Source of the DNA: Holophagae bacterium
GTDB lineage: Bacteria; Acidobacteriota; Holophagae; Acanthopleuribacterales; Acanthopleuribacteraceae
Reading direction: 5' to 3'
Assembly (NCBI GenBank): GCA_030429565.1
Contig: JAUIFE010000003.1
Location: forward strand, 434,001 to 498,000
Length of the DNA: 64,000 bases
A program made the translations under genes and the position numbers. A model generated the notes under the pieces. The model was not told where the DNA came from and did no database searches. It saw only the letters and a program-made list of their open reading frames with translations. Below, in pieces: positions 53,963-62,838 of the stretch; within the stretch, counting starts at the first letter, position 1, and every line of letters begins with the position of its first letter.

Positions 53963-54670
53963 ATGGTTTCAAAAGCCGGATCGATCCGAGAGATCAAGAA
54001 AATCGAGAAAAAACAGCGCATCCATGAAGCGGCGATTCGCGTCATGGCGCGCAACGGCTATCACGGCACCACCGTTTCACAGATTGCCAAGGCGGCCAAG
54101 GTTGCCGACGGTACGCTTTACCTTTACTTTCAGAATAAAGATGATTTGCTGGTCGGCATTTTCGACGAAATAATGGATCGTTTTATCAGTGAAGGCTTAA
54201 GTGTGATCGAAGAAGTCGCGGATCCGATCGAAAAACTCAAACGCATCGTCGAACTGCACCTTCACAACTTAGGTGCCGACGAAGACCTGGCCTGCATTTT
54301 CCAGATCGAGTTGCGCCACAACGTTCATCACATGAAGCGGTTTTCGCAGTCCAAGCTTCGTCAGTACTTCAACATCGTCGAACGCATTATTCGCGATGCT
54401 CAAGAACAAGGCCAAATTCGTGCCGAGGTCAACCCATGGATCACCGCCAAAATTTTGTTTGGCGCGGTCGACGAGATGGCCACCAACTGGGTTTTGCGGA
54501 CACGCGACTACAGTTTGGTCGACATGGCCAAACCGACCTTGGATATCATCCTCAACGGGCTTTGTACCCATCACGAGGAACCGCGCTCGGCGGCGGCCAT
54601 TGCCGAGGGTGAGCTGCGCAAAAACACACCAGATTTCAACGCCGATATGGCCGGCCAATCGCCACTGTAA
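53963..54670 (+). CDS. fadR: TetR-family regulator, FadR-like repressor of fatty-acid degradation
   Basis: 235 residues from ATG 53963 (AAGGAT upstream). The N-terminal TetR DNA-binding domain reads RIHEAAIRVMARNGYHGTTV, SQIAKAAKVADGTLYLYFQN and KDDLLVGIFDEIMD. The ligand domain is FadR_C-like, with NLGADEDLACIFQIELRHNV and a helix rich in hydrophobic residues. It lies divergent from fadN-fadA-fadE, whose promoter carries a FadR box. Homology to Bacillus TetR-type FadR (not the GntR-type E. coli FadR) is inferred from sequence and context. Confidence 0.88.
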   Translation: MVSKAGSIREIKKIEKKQRIHEAAIRVMARNGYHGTTVSQIAKAAKVADGTLYLYFQNKDDLLVGIFDEIMDRFISEGLSVIEEVADPIEKLKRIVELHLHNLGADEDLACIFQIELRHNVHHMKRFSQSKLRQYFNIVERIIRDAQEQGQIRAEVNPWITAKILFGAVDEMATNWVLRTRDYSLVDMAKPTLDIILNGLCTHHEEPRSAAAIAEGELRKNTPDFNADMAGQSPL

Positions 54671-54710
54671 AAAACTACCGTTCTTGCTACCAATGCGGTC
54701 CCAAAAAAAA

Positions 54711-54730
54711 TGGGGGAGAAGTCTCCCCCA
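54711..54730 (-). terminator. Terminator of the CMD/AhpD-like gene
   Basis: TGGGGGAGA-AG-TCTCCCCCA forms the stem. On the reverse strand it is followed by a run of eight T. It lies 145 bp beyond the stop at 54876 and may also stop the TetR transcript from the other side. Confidence 0.7.
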
Positions 54731-54875
54731 AAATGGTTATCCGACATGTGTCGGTGCTCCGAACGGGCGAGTGCGATGGATAGCGCCCGCGTCACTCGGA
54801 GACTCACCAAGGTCTCACTAAGCAACGCGCGCGGCGGTCGCGAATCGGATCACAAAAAAAATATTTTCCAGGTGC

Positions 54876-55406
54876 TTACTCCGGCGGCGCACCGAGGCCA
54901 AGTAGCATGCGGTTGGTCAAATTGGTGTAGGCGACCTGTTGGCACAAGGCCAGAATGGCGGCGTCGTCCAGCGCAACCGCGCGCAGGGCTTCGAGATCGG
55001 CAGTCGTGATCGCCGCCGCATCGGTGGTCAGTTTGTGGGCGTACAGAAGCATGGCCCGGTCGCGTGCGCCCAGGTAATGAAGTTGCTTGTTGAGGATCCA
55101 CTCGGCCACGCCGCCTTTTTCCATCGCGCGCAGCTTTTCGCTGTGATAGGCCGTGCCGCAGCGGCAATGATTAATTCGCGATACATAGGTTGCGATCATG
55201 GCGCTTTGGTAGGGTCGCAAGGGGCCCGCTTGCCGGCTAAGCACTTGGTCAAGTTGGGCAAATGCGGCGAGGGTCTCCGTCGAAAGGCTGTGGTGTTTGA
55301 GGTGATCCGGTACCTGTGCTGATGCATTCGCCTCGCGCCACTGTTCATAAACGGCGGCCACCGCCGGTGGTGCGTTCTGTTCGTCGAGGACTTTGATCCA
55401 AGCCAT
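54876..55406 (-). CDS. Carboxymuconolactone decarboxylase / AhpD-like protein with CxC in place of CxxC
   Basis: 176 residues from ATG 55406 (GAAGGAG upstream). The fold pattern is that of peroxidase-related CMD proteins: HLKHHSLSTETLAAFAQLDQ, then the active region SRINHCRCGTAYHSEKLRAM and a second helical half with DRAMLLYAHKL. AhpD enzymes use CxxCxxxH. Here Cys81 and His88 keep the spacing, but the second Cys is at 83, giving C-R-C, with Gly at the normal position. Whether the pair can still form a disulfide is unclear. The native substrate is unknown. Confidence 0.8.
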   Translation of the reverse strand: MAWIKVLDEQNAPPAVAAVYEQWREANASAQVPDHLKHHSLSTETLAAFAQLDQVLSRQAGPLRPYQSAMIATYVSRINHCRCGTAYHSEKLRAMEKGGVAEWILNKQLHYLGARDRAMLLYAHKLTTDAAAITTADLEALRAVALDDAAILALCQQVAYTNLTNRMLLGLGAPPE

Positions 55407-55548
55407 TTCGGCTCCTTCGATGTGGTTTTCGGCGCTGATTATAACGCAGGTCCATGTTGTGGTTGGTGGGGCGTTCACGTGGAAAAGTGCGCGCCGGCAG
55501 AGGGAATGTGGTAACGTGCCGGCGTAACCGAGATGAGGATGGACGCCC

Positions 55549-56316
55549 ATGCCGCTGATCTACTATGCGCTTCCGTTTTTGGCGCTTAAACCGGCTTTTC
55601 GCCTGACTATGAATGGTTTTGAGCAGCTTTTACTGCGCGGTGGGAACAGCGCGCTCATCGGAATGATGGTGTCGTTGGTGGTCTTTTGGCACGTCTACAC
55701 GCCCGTTCATGAACTCCTCCACGTCGCCGCCTGTTTGTCGGGTGGTGGGACCGTCAGTGAACTGGCGCTGAAACCCCAATACGGCGGCACTCTTCTGGCT
55801 GAAGTTTTTCCGTTTGTGGTGGCCGACAGCGACTACGCCGGTCAACTAACCGGCTTTACCACGCCCAATGACTGGGTTTACGCTTGGGTCGATTTGGCGC
55901 CTTACCTACTGAGTTTGCCAGGGCTTGTGTTGTTGGTGATTGCCGTGCAGCGGCGACGTGTTGTGCTGTTCGGGCCGGCGATGGTACTGACCTGGGTGCC
56001 GTTGATGTCCTTCAGCGGTGACTTTTTCGAGCTGGTGAGTCTGGTGGCGACGCGATTGGTGCCCTGGCTAGATGCGACCCAGCCGGCGCGATTGTTGGTT
56101 AGCGACGACGGTTTTAAGCTGGTTGGTGTCCTGGCCGAAGCTGGTTTGTTGTGGGGGCCCTTGGGTTTGGTGACGGCGGCGATGTTTGGGGCGGCCGTTT
56201 GGGTTTCCTGTCTGGTGATTGTGGTTCAGCTCCACTTGGTTCACCGGGTATGGCGCGGCTTTCCCGATCTGAAATACGTCGAAACGCCCCCCTCCGAAGC
56301 GGACACTGGTGCTTGA
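55549..56316 (+). CDS. Integral membrane protein with HExxH motif, unknown function
   Basis: 255 residues, about five hydrophobic helices. ATG 55549 follows GAGGAT. The second helix carries VYTPVHELLHVAACLSGGG, an HExxH placed in or next to the membrane as in site-2 and other intramembrane metalloproteases. A third ligand (for example in SFSGDFFELVSLVATR, which has Asp and Glu) can be proposed but not proved. The cytoplasmic tail is short and charged (FPDLKYVETPPSEAD). I do not recognise the family. It may be a Zn peptidase or a helical protein with a chance motif. Confidence 0.72.
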   Translation: MPLIYYALPFLALKPAFRLTMNGFEQLLLRGGNSALIGMMVSLVVFWHVYTPVHELLHVAACLSGGGTVSELALKPQYGGTLLAEVFPFVVADSDYAGQLTGFTTPNDWVYAWVDLAPYLLSLPGLVLLVIAVQRRRVVLFGPAMVLTWVPLMSFSGDFFELVSLVATRLVPWLDATQPARLLVSDDGFKLVGVLAEAGLLWGPLGLVTAAMFGAAVWVSCLVIVVQLHLVHRVWRGFPDLKYVETPPSEADTGA

Positions 56317-56671
56317 GTGGGGTTTTTGCGGCCGTTCGCGTTCCGATTTACGACTTCCCATACACGTCAGCGGTTTCTCGCCTCCGGATCTGATAGAATA
56401 ACCAATCGTTGACCTGCATCAAGTTCACGCCGAATACCGGCCCAGGCGCCGGGTGGTTCGCCGTGAGATCATTGCGCCGGCAGGCCGAGCCGCGCGATGA
56501 AAGCGCGTCTCCTCTGACGGGCCGAACTTATTTGCGGCCTGCTGACGACTGCGTTCCGGCGTGCCGGCGGTCCCCGCCCCGGCCGGAAGAAACTGTGCGG
56601 CGTTGACGGCCCAACGGACGCCGCCGCAAAAGAGGGCTTTGCCGGCCCCAATCTGAGTAAAAGGAAGATCT
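56317..56671. other. Intergenic, nothing recognised
   Basis: 355 bp before the acyl-CoA dehydrogenase gene. The end carries AAAAGGAAG as its ribosome site. No FadR-like site was found here, unlike at fadN. Confidence 0.4.
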
Positions 56672-57820
56672 ATGAGTGTGCAAGCTTTGACGGTATTGAG
56701 TGAAGAAGAACAATTGCTCTACGATTCCGTTTACGAATTCGCGCAAGAGAGAATCCAGCCCAAAGTCCACGAAATGGACGAAAAGGAATCGATGGATCCC
56801 GATTTCATCAAAGAGTTTTTTGCCAATGACTACATGGCCATCGAAATTCCCGAAGAATACGAAGGGCTGGAATCGGGCTTTTTTAACGCTATTTTGGTTA
56901 TCGAAGCGTTGTCGCGTGTCGACCCTAGCTGCGGCGTGTTGGTTGATGTACACAACACTCTGGTAAACAATGCTGTTGGGAATTGGGGCAGCGCTGCACT
57001 GAAAGCGAAATATTTCCCACAACTGGCGACCCAACGCCTCGGTGCCTACTGTTTGTCGGAACCTGCTTCCGGCTCCGATGCGTTCGCGCTGAAAACGACC
57101 GCGCGTGACGAAGGTGATCACTTCGTTATCAACGGCAGCAAGCTGTGGATTACCAACGGACTTGAGGCGAGCATTTTTATCGTTTTCGCCAATGTTGATC
57201 CCAGTCAAGGTTATCGCGGAATCACCGCCTTTGTCGTGGAAGACACCTTCGAAGGGTTCCGTCGCGGCAAAAAAGAAAGCAAGCTGGGGATTCGCGCTTC
57301 GTCCACCATGGAACTGAGCTTCGAGGACATGAAGGTCCCGCGCGACAATGTGTTGGGTGAGGTCGGTAAAGGCTACAAGGTTGCCATCGAAACCCTCAAC
57401 GAAGGCCGTATCGGCATCGGCGCACAAATGATTGGTTTGGGTCGCGGTGCATTGGATGCAGCGGTTGCTTACGCCAAGGAGCGCGTACAGTTCGGCAAGT
57501 CGATCAGTTCGTTCCAGGCCGTTCAACACGAAATTGCGCGCATGGAAATGGAACTGGAAGCAGCTCGTTTGTTGGTTTACAACGCGGCTCGTCTGAAAGA
57601 TATGGGCAAGCCCTTTATCCGTGAAGCGGCCATTGCCAAGCTGAAGTCCTCCGAGGTTGCTGAAATGATCGCCTCGCGCAGTCTGGAATTGTTCGGCGGT
57701 TACGGTTACTCCAAAGAGTATCCGGCCGAGAAATTCTACCGCGACGCCAAAATTGGCAAGATTTACGAGGGGACGTCCTTCATGCAGCTTAACACCATCG
57801 CCAAGTTGGTATTGGGTTAA
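56672..57820 (+). CDS. Acyl-CoA dehydrogenase, short/branched-chain type
   Basis: 382 residues, the usual length for ACAD. Seen: CLSEPASGSDAFALKTTARD, NGSKLWITNGLEASIFIVFA, GIRASSTMELSFEDMKVPRD, AVAYAKERVQFGKSISSFQA and the base Glu in GKIYEGTSFMQLNTIAK. Best similarity by eye is to short/branched-chain or butyryl-CoA dehydrogenases. It oxidises acyl-CoA, passing electrons to ETF. AAGGAA precedes the ATG. It is not in the fad operon and has no FadR box nearby, so it may serve branched amino-acid or short-chain metabolism. Confidence 0.92.
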   Translation: MSVQALTVLSEEEQLLYDSVYEFAQERIQPKVHEMDEKESMDPDFIKEFFANDYMAIEIPEEYEGLESGFFNAILVIEALSRVDPSCGVLVDVHNTLVNNAVGNWGSAALKAKYFPQLATQRLGAYCLSEPASGSDAFALKTTARDEGDHFVINGSKLWITNGLEASIFIVFANVDPSQGYRGITAFVVEDTFEGFRRGKKESKLGIRASSTMELSFEDMKVPRDNVLGEVGKGYKVAIETLNEGRIGIGAQMIGLGRGALDAAVAYAKERVQFGKSISSFQAVQHEIARMEMELEAARLLVYNAARLKDMGKPFIREAAIAKLKSSEVAEMIASRSLELFGGYGYSKEYPAEKFYRDAKIGKIYEGTSFMQLNTIAKLVLG

Positions 57821-57830
57821 GTTGGAAACG

Positions 57831-57854
57831 GCGGAGCGCGGCGCGCTCCGCTTT
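57831..57854 (+). terminator. Hairpin after the acyl-CoA dehydrogenase gene
   Basis: GCGGAGCGC and GCGCTCCGC form a 9-bp GC-rich stem 10 bp after the stop, followed by only three T. Weak intrinsic terminator. Confidence 0.5.
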
Positions 57855-58041
57855 GACCACCGCAACCCCTCTTAAGTTGACTTTTTGTCACAAATACGTC
57901 CATCTAGCGGTTTTATGCGTGACCCTGTGAGATTTCTCATCGCCACACTATATTGTTTTGTTAAAAGCTACCGATAAGAGGGTGCGTAGAGGGTCTTCCG
58001 CCCAATTCAAATTCGAACGTTAGGCATTCACTCTCAATAAC

Positions 58042-58071
58042 TTGACACTGCCTAGCGCCCAATTCTATGCT
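58042..58071 (+). promoter_or_regulatory. Sigma70-type promoter of the LysM gene
   Basis: TTGACA (58042-58047), 18-bp spacer and TATGCT (58066-58071). The start codon lies 45 bp further (58117), leaving room for a short leader with AAGGAG. Confidence 0.6.
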
Positions 58072-58116
58072 TGGGGCATACGTTTTCGTTTTGTTTCATT
58101 CTTCAAGGAGCTTCGG

Positions 58117-59340
58117 ATGATCACGGGGTTTACACAGCGCTTGATTTGTTCATTTATGATTCTGGGCTCGTTCGGGTTGATGGCTCAAGTCCAGGTCGAA
58201 GACCACTGGTCCCCCTACGACTACCCGAGAACCATCCCCGACGGGAGCAAGTACCACATCATTGAAAAGGGCGACACCTTGTGGGACTTGGCGGGTCGTT
58301 ATCTCAACGATCCTCTGCTGTGGCCGCAACTTTACCAGGCGAACACTTACATCAAAGATCCCGATCTGATTTATCCCGGTGATCCAGTCTTTCTGGACAT
58401 CGGTGTGGTGGTTACCGACGAATCCATCCAGCAGACGACCGATGCCGGTGACGGCAGCTCCGGCGAGTTTGCCGAAATGGAAGAATTTGGCGAAGGCGAT
58501 GGCGACGGTGCCGACGGCGATACAGTTGCCGAGCGTACCGAAGAAACCAGTTTCTTGGACAGCAGTTCCGAGTTTGTCATTCTGCCCGCCGGCTCGCGTT
58601 CCGACATGGAATGCTCCACATACCTTTACGAAACCAAGTCGCGCAAAGAAAAGCTGCCTTTTGATTTCAAAATTATGGGTGGTGAAAACCGTACGGCGCG
58701 CTTTTATGCTCACAGCGACATTGTTTACTTAAACAAAGGGAAAGATTTCGGTGTTCAATCCGGCCAGGTCTACAGCCTGCGCCGTGTGATTCGCCCCATT
58801 TACAATCCCGACCCCGACCAAAAACGCCAGTTCTTGGGTTACTCCGTCGACCAGGTGGGTAAGGTGAAAATCCTCGCCGTGCAAGATACCTCTGCCACCG
58901 CCATGGTGATGGAAGGCTGCAGTGAGGGCAAGGCGGGTGACTTCTTAGTGCCTTACGAAGAAGAGCCTATCCCGCTTTTAACCGAATTGCCGGTTATCGA
59001 CCGCTATCAGGGCTTCAAAACCGACGGTTACGGTTCGATTCTTTTCACTGAAGATAATTATGAAGCGGTTGCCTCCGACAACCTTGTTAGCGTCAACCTT
59101 GGTGTCCAGCAAAACGTGGCGCCCAGCGACTTGTTCATTGTGTACCGTGAAAACCCGGCCAACCAACCCAAGCAAGGCATCATTCTGCCGCAAATTTACT
59201 TGGGCTACGGGGTTGTGCTTAAGACGGGTCCCAACAGTTCCGTAATTCGGATTGTTGAAAGCGTCAAAGACATCTTAGTCGGTGACCGCATGGTGCCGCT
59301 TGCGACCGCGTTCGATGGTCGCGGTTCCGAAGGCGAATAA
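58117..59340 (+). CDS. Secreted LysM-domain protein
   Basis: 407 residues from ATG 58117 (AAGGAG six bases upstream). Signal peptide (MITGFTQRLICSFMILGSFG) is followed by a LysM domain at about 46-95 (YHIIEKGDTLWDLAGRYLND, QLYQANTYIKDPDLIYPGD) that would bind peptidoglycan. An acidic linker follows (about 100-150, EFGEGDGDGADGD). The rest is a larger beta-rich region of unknown function (ARFYAHSDIVYLNKGKDFGV, GYGVVLKTGPNSSVIRIVES). The long C-terminal region is unlike simple LysM lipoproteins and may be a wall-anchored scaffold. A clear promoter and terminator make this a single-gene unit. Confidence 0.88.
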   Translation: MITGFTQRLICSFMILGSFGLMAQVQVEDHWSPYDYPRTIPDGSKYHIIEKGDTLWDLAGRYLNDPLLWPQLYQANTYIKDPDLIYPGDPVFLDIGVVVTDESIQQTTDAGDGSSGEFAEMEEFGEGDGDGADGDTVAERTEETSFLDSSSEFVILPAGSRSDMECSTYLYETKSRKEKLPFDFKIMGGENRTARFYAHSDIVYLNKGKDFGVQSGQVYSLRRVIRPIYNPDPDQKRQFLGYSVDQVGKVKILAVQDTSATAMVMEGCSEGKAGDFLVPYEEEPIPLLTELPVIDRYQGFKTDGYGSILFTEDNYEAVASDNLVSVNLGVQQNVAPSDLFIVYRENPANQPKQGIILPQIYLGYGVVLKTGPNSSVIRIVESVKDILVGDRMVPLATAFDGRGSEGE

Positions 59341-59365
59341 CCCGCCTCATTTTCACCCAGATACG

Positions 59366-59400
59366 CGGCCGCTATCTTTTGAAGGTAGCGGCCGTTTTTT
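59366..59400 (+). terminator. Rho-independent terminator after the LysM gene
   Basis: CGGCCGCTA and TAGCGGCCG arms around an 11-base loop, then six T. It lies 25 bp past the stop. Confidence 0.9.
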
Positions 59401-59662
59401 ATTTTGGGGTTCTTTGTGCTTTAAAAGGGCTCGGTTTGGCTGGAGAAGCAAATAGGGCCTATTACGCTTTCCCGGCGTGGAAACGAGGTGATAACGGGAC
59501 ACTGCGATGTCGCTGTCCTTCAGGGCACGATCCTTGGCGGTTGAGCTTTGTCGCGGTTGGGAACGGCGGAGGACAGGCCCATTGATTGAACACCTTCGTC
59601 GTTCACGGCGAATTCTGTCTGTTTTGGCCGCGTGGGGTGGTATTTCAGCTCGTTGAGCGCGG

Positions 59663-60742
59663 TTAGGATGGCATTTGGCCTGTTTTAGCGGCATTCAATG
59701 CGGCTTTAAGGCGTTTGCCTTGGTGCCAGGTGGCGGCGCCGCCGAGAGACAGGGTAACCGCGTAAAATGAGGCGCGGTGCAATAAGGCACCGGCGGCGGC
59801 TGCTGCCGGTTCGATGCCGGCAAAGGGGTAAAGTGTCATCAGGAATACTTCGGTGACGCCGATACCGCCCATGACGCCGAGCAACGTACCCGCGAAATAG
59901 GCGAGCATAAGAATGACTGCGATGAGGGCGATGCTGCTGTCGATGCCCAGTGATTTCAGGACCAAAGCATTGGCAAGGCACAGCATTGCGAACGAGCATG
60001 CGGATAAACACAACTCGACGCTGAGCCACTGACGTGCATTGCCGGAGCACAGCGTGGGTCGCAGTAGGGGCGCCAACCAGAGTCGGCGTTCGCCTTGGTC
60101 GTCAAGGAGGAAGCGGTTCGGCACCCAGCGGTCGATCTTTTTCTGAAAGGCTTCGTTACTTATTTTGCGCCACAGGCCGGCGCGCCCGAAGAACAGTCCG
60201 GTTAGGAGGATGATGCCAATGACGCCAAGGTAGGGAAGCGCGCCGTTGAGAAGCGCCGTTTCGAGGAAGATGCCGGTCCATAGGGCAAGCATGGAAAACA
60301 AAAAGAGATTGCCAAGCGTCATGGAGATTTGGTCGGCTAAGGTCCAGCCATAGGCGCGTCGCATGGTCCAGCCGCATGTTTTGGCTAGATATAAACCTCG
60401 GAAGAAACCGCCGGCGAGCTTGGCGGAAGGTGTCACGAGGTTGAGAAAGTTGTTGACCAGCACCAGCATGCCGATTTCGCGTAATGAAACCGGCATCTCG
60501 CGCTGAAGCATGGCGCGCCATTTGACCGCCCAAACGAAGAAACGCGCCAGTAGTGGTGCAAATGAAAGGGCGAGCCAGCCGCTATCGACGGAGCGTGCCG
60601 TTTCCCACACCTTCGCGGGGCCAAGCGCGTAGATGTTGCGGACGACATAAGCAAGGCAAAGTACAACGACGACGAATTGGAGTAGTTTGCCGGCTTTGAA
60701 CGACTGCTTGCGCGGTTGGGCTTGGGTCGGTGCAGAGGACAA
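59663..60742 (-). CDS. YbhN-type (UPF0104/LPG synthase TM region) membrane protein
   Basis: 359 residues with about eight transmembrane helices, matching the UPF0104/YbhN superfamily: FFVWAVKWRAMLQREM, LVNNFLNLVTPSAKLAGGFF and GTLLGVMGGIGVTEVF. Relatives include lysylphosphatidylglycerol synthase membrane regions and lipid flippase-like proteins. No C-terminal catalytic domain is present, so a flippase or lipid-handling role is inferred. TTG 60742 is used, with AAAGG seven bases before it. It is downstream of DUF502 by 9 bp on the same strand. Confidence 0.85.
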   Translation of the reverse strand: MSSAPTQAQPRKQSFKAGKLLQFVVVVLCLAYVVRNIYALGPAKVWETARSVDSGWLALSFAPLLARFFVWAVKWRAMLQREMPVSLREIGMLVLVNNFLNLVTPSAKLAGGFFRGLYLAKTCGWTMRRAYGWTLADQISMTLGNLFLFSMLALWTGIFLETALLNGALPYLGVIGIILLTGLFFGRAGLWRKISNEAFQKKIDRWVPNRFLLDDQGERRLWLAPLLRPTLCSGNARQWLSVELCLSACSFAMLCLANALVLKSLGIDSSIALIAVILMLAYFAGTLLGVMGGIGVTEVFLMTLYPFAGIEPAAAAAGALLHRASFYAVTLSLGGAATWHQGKRLKAALNAAKTGQMPS

Positions 60743-60751
60743 GGTTTACCT

Positions 60752-61561
60752 TTAAACGTCCGCGGCGGTGGGAGCGTCGCCGTTATCGGAGGGCGCAACA
60801 GGAGCGGTTTTCCAAGGCTGCTGGGTGGGTTCGTGAGGGAGTCGTGACGGGATTTCCTCAAAGAGCTGCGGATAGGCGTTTTTTAACTCTTCGCTGATTT
60901 GGTAGGGGCGGCGTTTGATGCCGTTAGGAACGACTAAGCCGGCGCTGACGATGAGTTTTACCGCGTCTTCCACGCTTAAATCGAGTACCCACAAATGGCG
61001 TGGATCGTAGTAAAGCAAAAAGCCGGTCGTAGGGTTTGGGGTACTGGGCATGAAGACGCTGACCATGGGTTTGTTAAACAAGTTCACGGCGCCTTCTAAG
61101 TTCTCGTTGGTGATGAAACCAATCGCCCAGACACCTTCTTTCGGGTACTGGAGCATGACGACTTTTTTGAACGAGCCCGAGGTGCGTTGAAATGAGAGCG
61201 CTTCGATGATTTGTTTGGTGCCGCCGTAAACACTGCGCACCACCGGCAGCCGTAACATCAGGCGATCAATGAGATCGAGCACCTTTTTGCCAAGGTAAAA
61301 GCTGGTGAGCCAACCGACCAAAATGACGAACAACAGTACCAAAATCAGAGAAATGAGGGTGACGACAAGTTTGGGGACTTCAACGCTGGAGAATTGGCTG
61401 AAAATGCTGATGACAATTGGACGAGCGTAGCTTTGGGTTTTGCTAATGAGCAAACTCAGGACCCAGTAGGTAACCCCGATTGGAAACAAAAACAGTAAGC
61501 CGGTAAAGAAGAAATTGCGCATGTAGTGGGGACGGTGGGGTTTATTGGTTGTCTTGGTCAT
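60752..61561 (-). CDS. DUF502 family membrane protein
   Basis: 269 residues with two N-terminal membrane helices (FFTGLLFLFPIGVTYWVLSL and VVTLISLILVLLFVILVGWL). A conserved soluble part follows (PVVRSVYGGTKQIIEAL, VWAIGFITNE, FMPSTPNPTTGFLLYY, and VEDAVKLIVSAGLV). This is the DUF502 pattern, and its function is unknown. GGGG precedes ATG 61561. The start overlaps the end of pgsA by 20 bp, so the two are coupled. A role in membrane biogenesis is suggested by the neighbours. Confidence 0.9.
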   Translation of the reverse strand: MTKTTNKPHRPHYMRNFFFTGLLFLFPIGVTYWVLSLLISKTQSYARPIVISIFSQFSSVEVPKLVVTLISLILVLLFVILVGWLTSFYLGKKVLDLIDRLMLRLPVVRSVYGGTKQIIEALSFQRTSGSFKKVVMLQYPKEGVWAIGFITNENLEGAVNLFNKPMVSVFMPSTPNPTTGFLLYYDPRHLWVLDLSVEDAVKLIVSAGLVVPNGIKRRPYQISEELKNAYPQLFEEIPSRLPHEPTQQPWKTAPVAPSDNGDAPTAADV

Positions 61562-62126
61562 TGTTTGCCCCTTTTTGATTCTGTTCGGCCATGATTTTTT
61601 CGCCGAGTAATTGCCAAAAATCAGCGACGTAGCGAAACGCGGAAAGCATGGAGAAAAACAAAGCAATGTATGCGGTATATAAACCAATGAGATGGAACCA
61701 GGGATGGACATCACTTAAAAACAGAAACGAAAGGGCAATGACCTGAAAAACCATTTTGACTTTGCCCAGTTGTCCAGCGGCCAACACAATGCGTTCGGCC
61801 GCCAAAAAGGCGCGTAAGCCGGTAATGGCCATTTCTCGACCAATCATAAAAATGACCAGCCAAGCAGGGACGTAGCGACCTTCAAGTAAAACCAGCAGGG
61901 CGGTGAGGACCAGGAGCTTGTCGGCCAAGGGGTCGAGTAACTTGCCGAGCATGGTGACCTGGTTGTTGCGACGGGCCAAATAGCCGTCGAGCCAATCTGT
62001 TAACGACGCGGTTAAAAAGATGCCCAACGAAACCCAGGTACTCCATGGGTTGCCCAGCCCGCTAAATATTAAGATGAATGGAATGAAAGCGATACGCAGC
62101 AGGGTAAGGATGGTGGGGCCGTTCAT
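61542..62126 (-). CDS. pgsA: CDP-diacylglycerol-glycerol-3-phosphate 3-phosphatidyltransferase
   Basis: 194 residues. It makes phosphatidylglycerophosphate, the committed step to phosphatidylglycerol. The CDP-alcohol phosphotransferase motif DGx2ARx8Gx3Dx3D is visible across DWLDGYLARRNNQVTMLG and KLLDPLADK. Several transmembrane helices run through the rest. ATG 62126 follows GAGGA. It is the first gene of a run pgsA, DUF502, YbhN-type on one strand. Confidence 0.93.
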   Translation of the reverse strand: MNGPTILTLLRIAFIPFILIFSGLGNPWSTWVSLGIFLTASLTDWLDGYLARRNNQVTMLGKLLDPLADKLLVLTALLVLLEGRYVPAWLVIFMIGREMAITGLRAFLAAERIVLAAGQLGKVKMVFQVIALSFLFLSDVHPWFHLIGLYTAYIALFFSMLSAFRYVADFWQLLGEKIMAEQNQKGANNDQDNQ

Positions 62127-62298
62127 AGAAGAAAGTCCTCTTTGATCTTGGGGACAAAACCAAAGTCTTAGCCAAGGCGGGGATCCCGAGCGCACCGACC
62201 GCGCTCACAGAAGCGCAAGGGTAACATGAATTAGCCGAGGGGGAGAACGAAATAACCGTGAGACAGGGCACCGCGATTGGGGTTACTGAAACAACGGT

Positions 62299-62625
62299 TT
62301 ATTTTTGGCTACGGACGTTTTGGCGGATCCAGTCGATGAAGTTCTCTTGGCAGTGCTCGACGGAAAAAGCGACGATTTCGGGCACTTCGTAGGTGTGCAG
62401 TTGGGCAATCACGGAGGAGACCTCATTAAACAAGTCTCGCGTGGTTTTGAGAATCAGCATGTTTTCTTCGTCGTCGAAAACCTTGCCCTTGAAACGGTAG
62501 ATAGAGCGCATGGTCGGAAGAATGTTAACACAGGCAACGAGCTCTAATTGAACGAGTTCTTCAGCGATGGTAATCGCTTGTTGCTCTGATCCGACAGTTG
62601 TGATCACCATGATGGCATCAGTCAT
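62299..62625 (-). CDS. cutA: Divalent-cation tolerance protein CutA
   Basis: 108 residues, normal CutA length. The protein is a small trimeric ferredoxin-like fold: MVITTVGSEQQAITIAEELV, CVNILPTMRSIYRFKGKVFD, MLILKTTRDLFNEV and YEVPEIVAFSVE. Its linkage to copper tolerance is historic and its molecular role unsettled. ATG 62625 follows AAGGA; a longer frame to 62688 has no ribosome site. Confidence 0.94.
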   Translation of the reverse strand: MTDAIMVITTVGSEQQAITIAEELVQLELVACVNILPTMRSIYRFKGKVFDDEENMLILKTTRDLFNEVSSVIAQLHTYEVPEIVAFSVEHCQENFIDWIRQNVRSQK

Positions 62626-62838
62626 AAGAAAATCCTTGTGCCATTTTGCACAGTGGCGATTATATTTCCTGAAATTTTTCGATGTCAAGACTGCAAGTCT
62701 TTGGCGAATGAAGCACTAGCGTCCCTTTTAGGCGCTTATCTCTCTCTCAATGCGCAAGATGTCGTCATTGTTACGCTTCTTTTTGAATCGCAACCACACC
62801 CGCCGACAGGCGGTTAACGCGCCTTCTCCGCGGGGGTT

